From Desulfobulbaceae bacterium BRH_c16a (lineage in GTDB: Bacteria > Desulfobacterota > Desulfobulbia > Desulfobulbales > Desulfocapsaceae): a DNA stretch of 64,000 bases. The position numbers and the translations under genes are program-made. This document shows positions 53,073-62,435 of this stretch, piece after piece. Position 1 is the stretch's first letter; each line of letters begins with the position of its first letter. The DNA lies in assembly GCA_000961725.1 (NCBI GenBank), contig LADS01000045.1, positions 1 through 64,000 on the forward strand, in the 5' to 3' direction. The notes under the pieces are model-generated. The model was not told the DNA's origin, did not search any database, and was given only the letters and a program-made list of their open reading frames with translations.

Positions 53073-54059
53073 ATGAAGCTACCTTCACTCAATATCGCCC
53101 AGTTTACAGCCGCATTCCCACTCATTCAGGGCGGTATGTCAATACGTGTCTCCACCTCCGCACTGGCCGTGCCTGTTGCCGAATGCGGCGGGATTGGAGT
53201 CATCGGCGGCTCCGGCCTGCCGCCCGAAGAGCTTCACGCCGATATTAAAAAGGCAAAAGCCGCTACGAAAGGAGTGGTCGCCGTCAATATCATGTATGCC
53301 ATGAAGGACTTCTACCAGCTGGTTATGAGTTCCATCGATGCCGGCATCGACATGATCATCACCGGAGCCGGATTCTCGCGGGATATTTTTAAAATAGGTC
53401 GGGAAAACAACACCCCGATCGTCATGATCGTCAGTTCGCCGACACTTGCCAAACTTGCCGAGAAACTCGGAGCGGCGGCAATTATCGTCGAGGCTAAAGA
53501 GGCCGGCGGCCATCTTGGTACCGACAAGCCCTTGCGCGAGATTTTTCCTCCTATTCGCGACGTTATTAAAAACATCCCGCTGATCGCCGCCGGCGGCATT
53601 ACCGATGGCTACGAAATGGCGGAGATGATGGACAAATACGGGGCGGACGGAGTACAGATCGCCTCCCGCTTCGTTCTCAGCAAAGAATGCGATATCTCCG
53701 ACGCCTTCAAGCAGGCATACCTGAACGCCAAAAAAGAAGATATCGTCCTCACCTCCTCACCGGTAGGCATGCCCGGAAGGGCCCTTAACAATCCCTTTGT
53801 CAGGGCGATAAATGCCGGCGAAGACATGAGCACGAAAAAATGCCGGCAAATCTGCCTGAAAAAGTGCGACCATCATTATTGCATTAATGAACGTCTGATG
53901 ATGGCCCGCAACGGCAACATCCATGACGGACTCATTTTTTCCGGCGAGAATACATACAAGATGAACAGTATCCTTTCGGTTGCCGAAATCTTTAAACAGT
54001 TCAGAAACCAGGCCGAATCGGTTTACCGGGAAGGGCGAGGATTCTGTCCGGCTATCTGA
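53073..54059 (+). CDS. Nitronate monooxygenase / FabK-like FMN protein
   Basis: This 328-residue TIM-barrel flavoprotein matches the nitronate monooxygenase / enoyl-ACP reductase II superfamily: PLIQGGMSIRVSTSALA at the N-terminus, VEAKEAGGHLGTDK, IPLIAAGGITDGYEMAEM and GADGVQIASRF for flavin binding. The C-terminal part has a cysteine cluster, CRQICLKKCDHHYC, near residue 255. Activity in this subgroup is not established. The pcnB gene follows after 16 bases, so they may be co-transcribed. Confidence 0.88.
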   Translation: MKLPSLNIAQFTAAFPLIQGGMSIRVSTSALAVPVAECGGIGVIGGSGLPPEELHADIKKAKAATKGVVAVNIMYAMKDFYQLVMSSIDAGIDMIITGAGFSRDIFKIGRENNTPIVMIVSSPTLAKLAEKLGAAAIIVEAKEAGGHLGTDKPLREIFPPIRDVIKNIPLIAAGGITDGYEMAEMMDKYGADGVQIASRFVLSKECDISDAFKQAYLNAKKEDIVLTSSPVGMPGRALNNPFVRAINAGEDMSTKKCRQICLKKCDHHYCINERLMMARNGNIHDGLIFSGENTYKMNSILSVAEIFKQFRNQAESVYREGRGFCPAI

Positions 54060-54075
54060 TGTTCTCCAACATTCC

Positions 54076-55470
54076 ATGAGCTCCCTTACCGAAGCAGAAA
54101 TCCTGCTCGAAACACCTGCTGCCGCTTCTTCCCATCCTGTCCGCATCATCACCCGGGAGGAGCATCCTATCCGCATCGACCTGATGGATAGAGATGCGCT
54201 CTTTATCCTGAGAAAACTCGGTGAAGCCGGATTTGCCGGCTATTTGGTCGGCGGTGGCGTGCGCGATCTCTATCTCGGGAAAAAACCGAAGGACTACGAT
54301 ATAAGTACCGACGCGAGACCGGGACAGCTGCGCAAACTTTTCCCGAACAGCAACACCATCGGCCGCCGCTTTCGCCTGGTCCAGGTTTTTTTCAAGGGTG
54401 GCAAAACCATTGAGGTAAGCACCCTGCGCTCGCTCAGCGAGCATGACATTGACGGCCCGGAAGAGATACTTGCCCCCAACAACACCTTCGGTACGTTGAG
54501 TGAAGATGCCAGACGCCGCGATCTCACAATCAATTCTCTTTTTTTCGAGATTGACCGCAGCACCATCCTCGATTATGTGGGCGGCATCGACGATCTCGAT
54601 CGGGGGATCATCCGAATCGCCGGCGATCCGGCAAGAAGAATCGGCAGAGACCCGGTGCGGATGATGCGGGCAATCCGTCATGCAGCTAGAAATAATTTCG
54701 CCATTGAAGAGGACACCTGGACAGCGATTTGCGCGAACTGCAGTAAAATCTCCCTCTGCCCCCCATCGCGACTGCGCGATGAAATCCTCAAGGACCTGTA
54801 CAGCGGGGCGGCAGCACCCTGGTTTCATCTGGCTTTCGAATCCGGACTCTTTTTCAGTCTCTTTCCTGCCTACCGCGATACTTTTTACAGGTATGCCCAG
54901 GATGCCGACCAAACGAAGATTCTCCTTGTTCAACTCCTCGAAACCATTGATCGTGCCAACGCCCTGTCGCTCAGCCGGGGCATCCACCGCCAACCGGATT
55001 ATTTTTTTCTCGGCCTCTTTTTCATCCCCTGGATGGAGGCCCGCTGGCACCTTCTCAGCGAATTCCGCAAAAGCGGTGCACTCTATCAAGTGGCCAAGCA
55101 GATTCGTGAAGAGATCGACCACACCATCGGCATCGACCTCAACTTTCGCCGTTCGTTGCGGCAGGAAATGGTAAATCTGTTTATCAACCTGGCCATGCTC
55201 GTCCATCACAAGCAGCCAAATGGCTGGCCAAAATGGCTGAAAAACAAAAGTTATTTCCGAAAAGCACTTCTCTTTTATCATTTTTACCAGGAGGCTGTCA
55301 CCGGAGAGCCCATCGACGAGATACTGATAGCCCGCGAACCTGTGAAGCGGTTTCAGGAAGTCGAGCAACAGCCGATCCGAAAAGATGAAGAAATTCATCC
55401 ACCCGCACCCAAGCTCAAGCCCTCATTCTCTAAAAAAACCAAAGGCGGCATCTTCGGCTTCAAGAAGTAA
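54076..55470 (+). CDS. pcnB: Poly(A) polymerase (PcnB-type nucleotidyltransferase)
   Basis: This class II polynucleotide adenylyltransferase adds 3' poly(A) tails to RNA. The head domain has LVGGGVRDLYLGKKPKDYDI with the two catalytic aspartates, then NTIGRRFRLVQVFF, RRDLTINSLFF and GDPARRIGRDPVRMMRA, closest to PcnB rather than Cca. The C-terminal tail is basic (KKTKGGIFGFKK), as in PcnB. ATG at 54076 follows the NMO-like stop by 16 bases; the frame continues upstream into that gene, but homology does not. Length is 464 residues. Confidence 0.92.
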   Translation: MSSLTEAEILLETPAAASSHPVRIITREEHPIRIDLMDRDALFILRKLGEAGFAGYLVGGGVRDLYLGKKPKDYDISTDARPGQLRKLFPNSNTIGRRFRLVQVFFKGGKTIEVSTLRSLSEHDIDGPEEILAPNNTFGTLSEDARRRDLTINSLFFEIDRSTILDYVGGIDDLDRGIIRIAGDPARRIGRDPVRMMRAIRHAARNNFAIEEDTWTAICANCSKISLCPPSRLRDEILKDLYSGAAAPWFHLAFESGLFFSLFPAYRDTFYRYAQDADQTKILLVQLLETIDRANALSLSRGIHRQPDYFFLGLFFIPWMEARWHLLSEFRKSGALYQVAKQIREEIDHTIGIDLNFRRSLRQEMVNLFINLAMLVHHKQPNGWPKWLKNKSYFRKALLFYHFYQEAVTGEPIDEILIAREPVKRFQEVEQQPIRKDEEIHPPAPKLKPSFSKKTKGGIFGFKK

Positions 55471-55573
55471 TCTCGCCATCGCAAACACCAGCCTAAAAGA
55501 ATTCTCACATTCTCCAACGGTATTTTGAGGTGAAATCTTGTGTTCTCCTCGTCGGATGCTATAATCGTCGACA

Positions 55574-55938
55574 GCACAAGTTGCACTTAACTGCCCGAGC
55601 ATACAGGCACTTCACTCCCTCATGCCTGCACATTCATTTGTGGTTTTTTACTGTGCCCGCACCACACAGGAAGTAATCGACCGCAAACGATTGTGCGTAC
55701 TGTGCGTACATAAGTCTTAATACGCGAAGTTTTAGATCGGATTGTGCAATTCCCGTAGATTACACTTGCGCTAGTACCACAGAGGTGTTATTTTTTGACA
55801 CTTTTTCACCGGAGAGGTACTGTTTGCACAATTATTTTGTGCTCTTCCCACAAACATTGACGCACATTTTGCACAATGGCAATAAAAACCTTTCTACGAC
55901 CGCTTCTGAGCTTTATTGCGCTGCAACTTCTGCACAAT
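55574..55938. repeat. Array of seven GCACAA/TTGTGC motifs
   Basis: GCACAA occurs at 55574, 55826, 55871 and 55932, and its complement TTGTGC at 55691, 55741 and 55837. Several extend to TTGCACAAT or ATTGTGCAAT. The copies at 55826 and 55837 form a perfect inverted repeat with a 5-base gap. Random expectation for a given hexamer on both strands in 365 bases is below one. They may be binding sites for a hydrogenase regulator. Confidence 0.6.
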
Positions 55939-56133
55939 ACTTTCTCCTTTTTTTCCTTAAAGGTCGGACCAACATACCAATCAAGCAGAACCAATCCGTC
56001 CCCTGCACGCCACTCTCAAATCAAGAATGTCGGTGTTTGCACTTTACCGAAACCAGCAGTCTGCCAATCGCCTTCCCTCCTCCTGTCCTCCATCAGGGAC
56101 TCGGCAAGAGAGTTGTTAGTATCTCGAATTTCC

Positions 56134-56149
56134 AAAGCCGGCCGGCTTT
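56134..56149 (+). terminator. Terminator-like hairpin in the hydrogenase leader
   Basis: AAAGCC-GGCC-GGCTTT is a perfect palindrome followed by ATTTTT, a compact Rho-independent terminator form. It lies about 100 bases upstream of the hydrogenase small-subunit start and could end a leader transcript or attenuate the operon. Confidence 0.55.
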
Positions 56150-56251
56150 ATTTTTCATATGTATCGTTTTTCAGTTCAATTCTTCGGCGCTTTTGGTCGA
56201 AGCAACGCGCAAGGGCGCACATTTGTTGTCACACAGCAATAGGAGGTTGAT

Positions 56252-57322
56252 ATGGCAGACACAGTAAACAAAGCTCTGGACCCGCAGCTTGATCGGCGCG
56301 GATTCCTCAAGGGATGCACAATGGCTGCAGCCGCTTTAGGACTGTCCGAGGCGATGATCCCCAAACTCGTCGAGGCTGCCGCAACGGCAGAGCGACCGAG
56401 AGTTATCTGGCTACATTTCCAGGAATGCACAGGCTGCACAGAGAGTTTGCTGCGCTCATCGCATCCGGACCTGGCCCGCTTGCTCCTCGATATTATCTCG
56501 CTCGATTACCATGAGACGGTCATGGCCGCAGCAGGGCATCAGGCAGAACACAATCTTCATGAGACGGTTAACAATCATCCCTTCATCCTGGTTGTGGAAG
56601 GTGCAATCCCCACCAAGGATGGAGGAATCTATTGTAAAATCGCCGGCAAAACCGCCATGGATATTCTCGCCGAAGTTGCCCCCAAGGCTTCTGCGATCAT
56701 CGCCATCGGAACCTGCGCCACCTTTGGCGGCGTCCAGGCTGCGGCCCCCAACCCGACAGGTGCAGTCGGTGTTCAGGACCTGGTAAGCGGCAAACCGATT
56801 ATCAACATTCCTGGCTGTCCGCCAAATCCGATTTCCTTCCTTGGAACCATTCTCCACTATCTGACCTTCAACAGGCTGCCCGCACTTGATCATCTCAACC
56901 GTCCGCTCTTTGCATACGGCCGCAGAATTCATGACCATTGCGAGCGTCGCGCCCATTTTGACGAGGGTCGTTTTGTCGAGAATTTCGGCGACCAGTTCCA
57001 TAAACTCGGCTACTGTCTCTACAAAGTCGGCTGCAAAGGCCCCGAAACCTTCTCCAACTGTCCGGCAGTTCGCTTTAACGATGTCGATGTCTGGCCGGTC
57101 AGTGTCGGTCATGGCTGTGTAGGTTGTACAGAACCGAATTTCTGGGACACCATGACGCCATTTTACGAAAGACTGCCAATGGTAAAAATTCCCGCCAGTG
57201 GAATCGTCGAAAGTGCGGATCAGGTTGGTAAAACCATTCTTGGTGTAACTGCGGCTGCAGTCGGTATCCATGCCGCAGTGGGAATCGGCAAACGACTGAT
57301 CAAAGGCAAGGAAAAGGAGTAG
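56252..57322 (+). CDS. hyaA: [NiFe] hydrogenase small subunit, Tat-exported
   Basis: This periplasmic electron-transfer subunit of a group 1 uptake hydrogenase has a Tat signal (DRRGFLKGC, residues 14-22). The proximal cluster motif is CTGCTE at 59-64, with the standard glycine rather than the extra cysteine of oxygen-tolerant enzymes. Distal and medial cluster ligands follow (HDHCERRAHF, GYCLYKVGC, and CPAVRF...GCVGCTE, ends quoted). A C-terminal helix (about 327-348) with a basic tail anchors it to the membrane. The ribosome binding site is AGGAGG. It is the first gene of the hydrogenase operon. Confidence 0.96.
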   Translation: MADTVNKALDPQLDRRGFLKGCTMAAAALGLSEAMIPKLVEAAATAERPRVIWLHFQECTGCTESLLRSSHPDLARLLLDIISLDYHETVMAAAGHQAEHNLHETVNNHPFILVVEGAIPTKDGGIYCKIAGKTAMDILAEVAPKASAIIAIGTCATFGGVQAAAPNPTGAVGVQDLVSGKPIINIPGCPPNPISFLGTILHYLTFNRLPALDHLNRPLFAYGRRIHDHCERRAHFDEGRFVENFGDQFHKLGYCLYKVGCKGPETFSNCPAVRFNDVDVWPVSVGHGCVGCTEPNFWDTMTPFYERLPMVKIPASGIVESADQVGKTILGVTAAAVGIHAAVGIGKRLIKGKEKE

Positions 57323-57441
57323 CAAAAGCTATTTCCCCCTTTGTCTGCATGATACATTAGCGATAGGAAAAATCTTTTACCGGCGCCTGGAAAACAAAGC
57401 ATTCTCCAGTATCTGGTAGTTACTATTTGGAGGTTTCACAC

Positions 57442-59142
57442 ATGGCTCAGCGAATCACCATTGATCCGGTTACCCGGATCGAAGGTCACCTAAGAGTAGA
57501 TATCGAAGTAGACGGAGGCCTGGTCACCAAGGCATGGTCCTCCGGCCAGATGTACCGTGGTCTTGAGAACATTCTGAAAGGTCGCGATCCCCGCGATGCG
57601 TGGCTATTTGTTCAGCGCATCTGCGGTGTCTGCACCACGGTTCATGGTCTTGCTTCCGTCCGTGCCGTTGAAAACGCGCTCGGCCTTGAGATTCCCCTCA
57701 ATGCCCAGCTCATCCGCAACATGGTCCAGTCGATCCATTGTCTGCATGACCATATCGTCCATTTTTATGCCCTGTCGGCCCTTGACTGGGTGGATGTGGT
57801 TTCCGCGCTCGACGCCGACCCGGTCGCCACCGCCAAGCTTGCCGACAGTCTTTCCGACTGGCCCGGCAACAGCCCAAAACGTTTTGCCGCAGTAAAAGAC
57901 AAGCTGAAGGCCTTGGTTGCAAGCGGTCAGCTCGGTCCTTTCGCCAATGCCTATTGGGGCCACTCGGCGATGAAACTGCCGCCTGAGGCGAACCTGATGG
58001 CGGTTTCCCATTACCTGGAAGCACTCGACTATCAGCGTAAAGCCACTCAGGCTCTGGCCATCATCGGCGGCAAGAACCCCCACATCCAGAACCTCACCGT
58101 GGGCGGCGTCACCACCAATCTGAATCCCGAGAATCAAACCGCAGTGACCATGGAGCGTCTCTACTTCATCAAGCAGCTCGTTGAGGAAGTCAGCTCCTTC
58201 ATCAAGATGGTCTATATGACCGATGTCGTTGCCGTCGGCGCCCTCTATGCCGAATGGCTGCCCTACGGCGCAGGCGTAACCAACTACCTTGCTGCCCCGG
58301 ACATGTTCCTCGATGCCGCTGCAACCAAGGCCGATCTTCCCGGCGGAACCGTATTTGGCGGCGATCTGAAAACCATCAAGAAGATCGACATCCATGCCGA
58401 TCCGTATTTCAAGGAGAACGTTCAGGAATCCATCGCCAAGGCCTGGTATGACGGCGACTGGTCCAAACACCCATGGGAATCGTCAACCGAGCCGAAATTC
58501 ACCGACTTCGAGGATGAGGGCCGTTACACCTGGCTGAAGGCTCCGCGTTTCCAAGGCAAACCGATGCAGGTCGGGCCACTGGCCCAGATGGTCGTCGGCT
58601 ATGCCCAGGGGCATGAGATGACAGTTAAAAACGTCGATGCCTTCCTGGCTCGCATAAGCGCCGTCGCCGGAGTCACAGTCGGTCCGGAGATTCTCCACAG
58701 CACCATCGGTCGTCACGCCGCCCGTGCTGTCCGCGCCGGCATGATGGCAGACCTCTGCCTCAAGCATTGGAATCTGCTGGTCAACAATGTCGCCTCAGGC
58801 GATTATGAAATTTTCAGACCATGGTCGTATCCCAAAGGTGAACAGCGAGGCGTCGGCGTCCATGAAGCACCGCGCGGTCTGCTCTCCCACTGGATCGTCA
58901 TCGAGGACGGCAAAATCAAGAACTACCAGTGTGTTGTTCCTTCCACCTGGAATGCCGGCCCTCGGGATGCAGAAGGTCAGCTCGGACCCTACGAAGCTTC
59001 TCTTATGGGCAATCCTATTGCTGATCCGGAAAAACCTCTCGAGGTTCTTCGGACTATACATTCTTTCGACCCATGTATTGCCTGTGCCGTCCATATGCTC
59101 GATCCGGAAGGGAAGGAAGTAGTGAAAGTGAAAGCTCTGTAA
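57442..59142 (+). CDS. hyaB: [NiFe] hydrogenase large subunit
   Basis: This subunit holds the nickel-iron site that splits hydrogen. The L1 motif is RICGVCTTVHGLASV and the L2 motif is DPCIACAVH near the C-terminus, supplying the four cysteines. The 15 residues after that His (MLDPEGKEVVKVKAL) form the peptide removed by a maturation protease. No such protease gene (hyaD-type) is in the window. The ATG at 57442 follows GGAGG; a TTG at 57427 lies in the ribosome binding site and is not the start. It has no signal and is exported with the small subunit. Confidence 0.96.
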   Translation: MAQRITIDPVTRIEGHLRVDIEVDGGLVTKAWSSGQMYRGLENILKGRDPRDAWLFVQRICGVCTTVHGLASVRAVENALGLEIPLNAQLIRNMVQSIHCLHDHIVHFYALSALDWVDVVSALDADPVATAKLADSLSDWPGNSPKRFAAVKDKLKALVASGQLGPFANAYWGHSAMKLPPEANLMAVSHYLEALDYQRKATQALAIIGGKNPHIQNLTVGGVTTNLNPENQTAVTMERLYFIKQLVEEVSSFIKMVYMTDVVAVGALYAEWLPYGAGVTNYLAAPDMFLDAAATKADLPGGTVFGGDLKTIKKIDIHADPYFKENVQESIAKAWYDGDWSKHPWESSTEPKFTDFEDEGRYTWLKAPRFQGKPMQVGPLAQMVVGYAQGHEMTVKNVDAFLARISAVAGVTVGPEILHSTIGRHAARAVRAGMMADLCLKHWNLLVNNVASGDYEIFRPWSYPKGEQRGVGVHEAPRGLLSHWIVIEDGKIKNYQCVVPSTWNAGPRDAEGQLGPYEASLMGNPIADPEKPLEVLRTIHSFDPCIACAVHMLDPEGKEVVKVKAL

Positions 59143-59202
59143 GTCATCTTCACATACACTTAAAACTTTACTTTCCGGCTCAAACCGCAGGAGGTTATTA
59201 GA

Positions 59203-59847
59203 ATGGCAACATACGAGAAACATCATTGCTGGAGTTTACTGCTCCGGCTGTTCCACTGGATGTTTGCTCTGTCTATCGTGTTTCTGGTAGTTACAGGGTT
59301 CTACATCAACAATCCATGGACTAACTCCATGGTGGAAGGAAGTGCCAGCTTCCCCATGGCGATTATGCGCTACATGCATTTTATTGCAGCGTACACCTTT
59401 TCAGCGGCTGTCGCGATCAGGCTGTTCCTCTATATTTTCGGCAATGCCCAGGAAAGAGTCTGGGATATCCTGCCGATTTCCAAGAGGAATCTCAACAACC
59501 TGAAAATGACTTTGCTGCAGTACAGCTACATCAGCGATGAGCACGACGAGCGTCTCGGTCACAATATTCTGGCCGGTCTCTCCTATTTGTTCACCTTTAT
59601 CGTTGCTGTAGTCATGGTCCTGAGCGGTTTCTTCATGCTCTACCCGGAAGCGTCTTTCTGGCAGGGCTGGGGAGTTATGCTGTTTGGCAGTCAACAATTC
59701 GCCCGTTACCTCCATCACATTCTCATGTGGTGGTTTATGATCTTTGCTGTCATCCACCTCTATCTCTGTATCTGGAATGACGTGAAGGAACCCGAGGGAC
59801 TCATTTCCTCTATCTTTACCGGTGCGAAGTTCAAACACAAAGCATAG
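59203..59847 (+). CDS. cybH: Hydrogenase cytochrome b subunit
   Basis: This 214-residue di-haem membrane cytochrome passes electrons from the hydrogenase small subunit to quinone. Four membrane helices are predicted, with the family's haem histidines (RLFHWMFAL, YMHFIAAYTF, RYLHHILMWWFMIF and VIHLYLCIW). The start has GGAGG. It lies 60 bases after the large subunit gene. The end overlaps the proposed start of hypF by 26 bases. Confidence 0.93.
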   Translation: MATYEKHHCWSLLLRLFHWMFALSIVFLVVTGFYINNPWTNSMVEGSASFPMAIMRYMHFIAAYTFSAAVAIRLFLYIFGNAQERVWDILPISKRNLNNLKMTLLQYSYISDEHDERLGHNILAGLSYLFTFIVAVVMVLSGFFMLYPEASFWQGWGVMLFGSQQFARYLHHILMWWFMIFAVIHLYLCIWNDVKEPEGLISSIFTGAKFKHKA

Positions 59848-62203
59848 GCAGCAAAAGGTCGAAATTCTTGTCCGGGGTACTGTCCAGGGCGTAGGATTTC
59901 GACCCTTTATCTACAACTTAGCCTCTCGTTTCGGGATTTGCGGCACGGTGACCAATACCGGAGACGGAGTGGTCATCAAAGCCACGGCCGAGCACGAGAG
60001 GCTCTGTTTTTTCATCGGCGCCATAACAAAAGAGGCCCCGCCTCTCGCCAAAATCACCTCTGTCGAAAGTCATCCGCTTGACACCCCAATAGCCGAACAA
60101 AGCTTTTTCATCCTGCCAAGTGTCACCGGCAATTCAGCAAATACTGCGATACCGCCGGATATAGCGCTCTGCGACGACTGCCTGCGCGAGCTTCTCGATC
60201 CAAAGGATGACCGATTCCACTACCCGTTCATCAACTGCACCAATTGCGGCCCGCGTTTCACCATCGTTGAAACTATCCCTTATGATCGACCCAAGACTTC
60301 GATGAAGGTCTTTCCGATGTGTGACCGCTGTGAAGGGGAGTATTACGACCCCGGCAACCGAAGGTTTCACGCCCAGCCCAATGCCTGCCCTCGCTGTGGT
60401 CCGGGAATCACCCTCCATACTCAGACGGGTGAACCTGTTCCCGCTACCGATCCTGTCGCTGCGGCTGTTTCTCTGCTTGCAGATGACAGGGTCCTGGCAA
60501 TGAGAGGCCTGGGCGGTTTTCATCTGGTCGTCAACGGTTGCTCGGAAAAAGCTGTCGGCCTGCTCCGCCAAAGAAAAGGTCGACCGGATAAGCCGCTGGC
60601 TATTATGGCCCGAGACCTCCTTGCAGCAAGTGCATTCTGTATCGTAAATGACGCAGAGAAAAAACTCCTTACTTCGCCGGAACGTCCGATAGTTCTGCTG
60701 CGCAAAAAAAGTGACTGCGGCCTTGCCGCCAATCTTGCGCCAGGCATTGATGAAATCGGCGTAATGCTGCCCTATACGCCTTTGCACCATCTGCTTTTCC
60801 AGATGAAAGATTGCCCGCAGGTTCTGGTCATGACCTCCGGCAACATCAGCGGCTCGCCAATCTGCACCGCCAATGACGACGCTCTTGCGCGACTTGGGGC
60901 AATAGCCGACTTTTTCCTGCTGCACAACCGGGAGATCGTCACTCGGGTGGACGACTCCGTCGTGAGAGTGGTCGGCGACCACCATCCATTGCTTCTGCGA
61001 CGAGCCAGGGGTTTTGTTCCCGCACCGGTCATGATCGACCGGCAATTGCCGAAGATCCTCGGCTGCGGCGCGGGGTTGAAAAGCACCTTCAGTCTCGGCA
61101 GGGACCGGAGTGTCTTCACCAGTCAGCATATCGGCGATCTCGACAGCCTGCCGACCTATGATTTCTACCTTGAATCGATCGATCACCTCAAAAGCGTCCT
61201 GCAACTGGAACCGGAAGCGGTCGCCTGCGACCTTCATCCCGATTACCTGAGCAGCCGTTTTGCCGCAGAACTGGGGCTGCCGCTGTACAAGGTGCAGCAT
61301 CATCATGCCCATGCGGTCGCCGTCATGGCCGAGCACCGTCTTGACGGGCCTGTTCTTGCGGTGATCCTTGACGGAACCGGCCTCGGCGAGGACGGCACCA
61401 TATGGGGTGGGGAAATTTTGCTCGCGGACCTTACCGGCTTCAAACGTCTGGGCCATCTCAGCCATCTGCTTCTGCCCGGCGGTGACGCCGCCAACACCGA
61501 GCCCTGGCGAATGGGTTTATCCGCTCTCTACCAGACCTTCGGCCCTGCCGGCCTTGTTGCAGAAAGGCTGCCGCCGGCTCTTGCACAATTGGATCAAGCG
61601 ACAGTTGACACCATTTCTTCGATGATGGTCAATGGATTTCATTCTCCACTCACCTCCAGCTGCGGCAGATTATTTGATGCAGTGGCCTCTCTTCTTGGCC
61701 TGCGGCAGAAAATAAGTTACGAGGGGCAGGCTGCCATGGAGTTGGAAACACTCGCCAAAAGGGCCCACACTTCATCGTGGCTTGCGCAACTCTCGCCCAA
61801 AGCGCACAAAGACATCTCCCCCTTTCTCATTGAAGTGAAAGGAAAATGGGAGATTAGTTCACCGGAATTTGTTAAAATGGTTTACGACGGAATGACTAAG
61901 GCTGAGCCGGCATCGGTTATCGCTCTGCGCTTCCATTCCCTCCTTATCGGCAGTATTACAAGACTTATCGAAATTCTCGCTCATCAGACAGGTATAAAAC
62001 ACGTTGTGCTTTCCGGCGGCTGCATGCAGAACAGCTTACTGCTGGAGGGTCTCTTTCATACTCTGAATACAGTTCACCTGCAGGCTTTTACAGGAAACAT
62101 GCTCCCGGTCAATGACGGAGCGGTTTCTTTCGGTCAGACAATAATAGGAGGTTTACGACATGTGTCTCGCAATTCCCATGAGGGTAACCAGCGTCCAGGG
62201 TGA
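59822..62203 (+). CDS. hypF: Carbamoyltransferase HypF
   Basis: HypF makes thiocarboxamide on HypE, the source of cyanide ligands for the hydrogenase iron. Domains in order: acylphosphatase (about 12-100, GTVQGVGFRPFIYNLA), zinc fingers (CDDCLRELLDP, CTNCGPRF, CDRCEGEYYDP, CPRCGP), YrdC-like domain (about 210-390), and Kae1-like domain with VQHHHAHAVAVMAEH and DGTGLGEDGTIWGGE. At 793 residues it is slightly longer than E. coli HypF. The start is a GTG at 59822, the only start codon upstream of the acylphosphatase motif. It ends 44 bases inside hypC. Confidence 0.95.
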   Translation: MRSSNTKHRQQKVEILVRGTVQGVGFRPFIYNLASRFGICGTVTNTGDGVVIKATAEHERLCFFIGAITKEAPPLAKITSVESHPLDTPIAEQSFFILPSVTGNSANTAIPPDIALCDDCLRELLDPKDDRFHYPFINCTNCGPRFTIVETIPYDRPKTSMKVFPMCDRCEGEYYDPGNRRFHAQPNACPRCGPGITLHTQTGEPVPATDPVAAAVSLLADDRVLAMRGLGGFHLVVNGCSEKAVGLLRQRKGRPDKPLAIMARDLLAASAFCIVNDAEKKLLTSPERPIVLLRKKSDCGLAANLAPGIDEIGVMLPYTPLHHLLFQMKDCPQVLVMTSGNISGSPICTANDDALARLGAIADFFLLHNREIVTRVDDSVVRVVGDHHPLLLRRARGFVPAPVMIDRQLPKILGCGAGLKSTFSLGRDRSVFTSQHIGDLDSLPTYDFYLESIDHLKSVLQLEPEAVACDLHPDYLSSRFAAELGLPLYKVQHHHAHAVAVMAEHRLDGPVLAVILDGTGLGEDGTIWGGEILLADLTGFKRLGHLSHLLLPGGDAANTEPWRMGLSALYQTFGPAGLVAERLPPALAQLDQATVDTISSMMVNGFHSPLTSSCGRLFDAVASLLGLRQKISYEGQAAMELETLAKRAHTSSWLAQLSPKAHKDISPFLIEVKGKWEISSPEFVKMVYDGMTKAEPASVIALRFHSLLIGSITRLIEILAHQTGIKHVVLSGGCMQNSLLLEGLFHTLNTVHLQAFTGNMLPVNDGAVSFGQTIIGGLRHVSRNSHEGNQRPG

Positions 62204-62426
62204 CCCGGACGATTTCACCACCCACCAGATAGCCACAGTCGATGCCGACGGAATCAGCAAGGAGGTTCGTCTTGAGATAGTCGACCACTGGCCTTCAGTC
62301 GGCGATTATGTGATCATCCATGCCGGATTCGCCATCCATTCCCTGGTAGAGGAAGAAGCTCTGAAAAATATTGCACTCCTGCGGGAACTGGCCGAGAATA
62401 TGCCGGAAGAACTTCTCTGCCGATAG
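62160..62426 (+). CDS. hypC: Hydrogenase maturation chaperone HypC
   Basis: This 88-residue chaperone binds the large-subunit precursor and HypD, carrying the iron with its ligands. The N-terminal MCLAIP, with the essential Cys2, and the GDYVIIHAGFAIHSL segment are diagnostic. The start has AGGAGG at proper spacing, within the 3' end of hypF (44-base overlap in another frame). hypD follows 9 bases after the stop. Confidence 0.96.
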   Translation: MCLAIPMRVTSVQGDPDDFTTHQIATVDADGISKEVRLEIVDHWPSVGDYVIIHAGFAIHSLVEEEALKNIALLRELAENMPEELLCR

Positions 62427-62435
62427 GTGCCAGCC

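Larger units (their letters stand above)
55471..56251. other. Long intergenic region upstream of the hydrogenase operon
   Basis: This 781-base stretch has no recognisable gene; the open frame at 55785-56267 lacks family features and overlaps the hydrogenase start. It contains the GCACAA/TTGTGC motif array (55574-55938) and a terminator-like hairpin (56134-56149). The hydrogenase promoter must lie here. A non-coding RNA between about 55600 and 56160 is possible but unsupported. Confidence 0.5.

Noticed and set aside
54052-55398. 448-codon minus-strand frame opposite pcnB
   Set aside because: Antisense shadow of a clear poly(A) polymerase gene.
55785-56267. 160-codon plus frame upstream of the hydrogenase
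   Set aside because: It runs into the hydrogenase start in another frame, has no ribosome binding site and crosses the motif array and terminator hairpin.
60134-61465. 443-codon minus-strand frame opposite hypF
   Set aside because: It is antisense to HypF, which is intact and diagnostic; no ribosome binding site or family.
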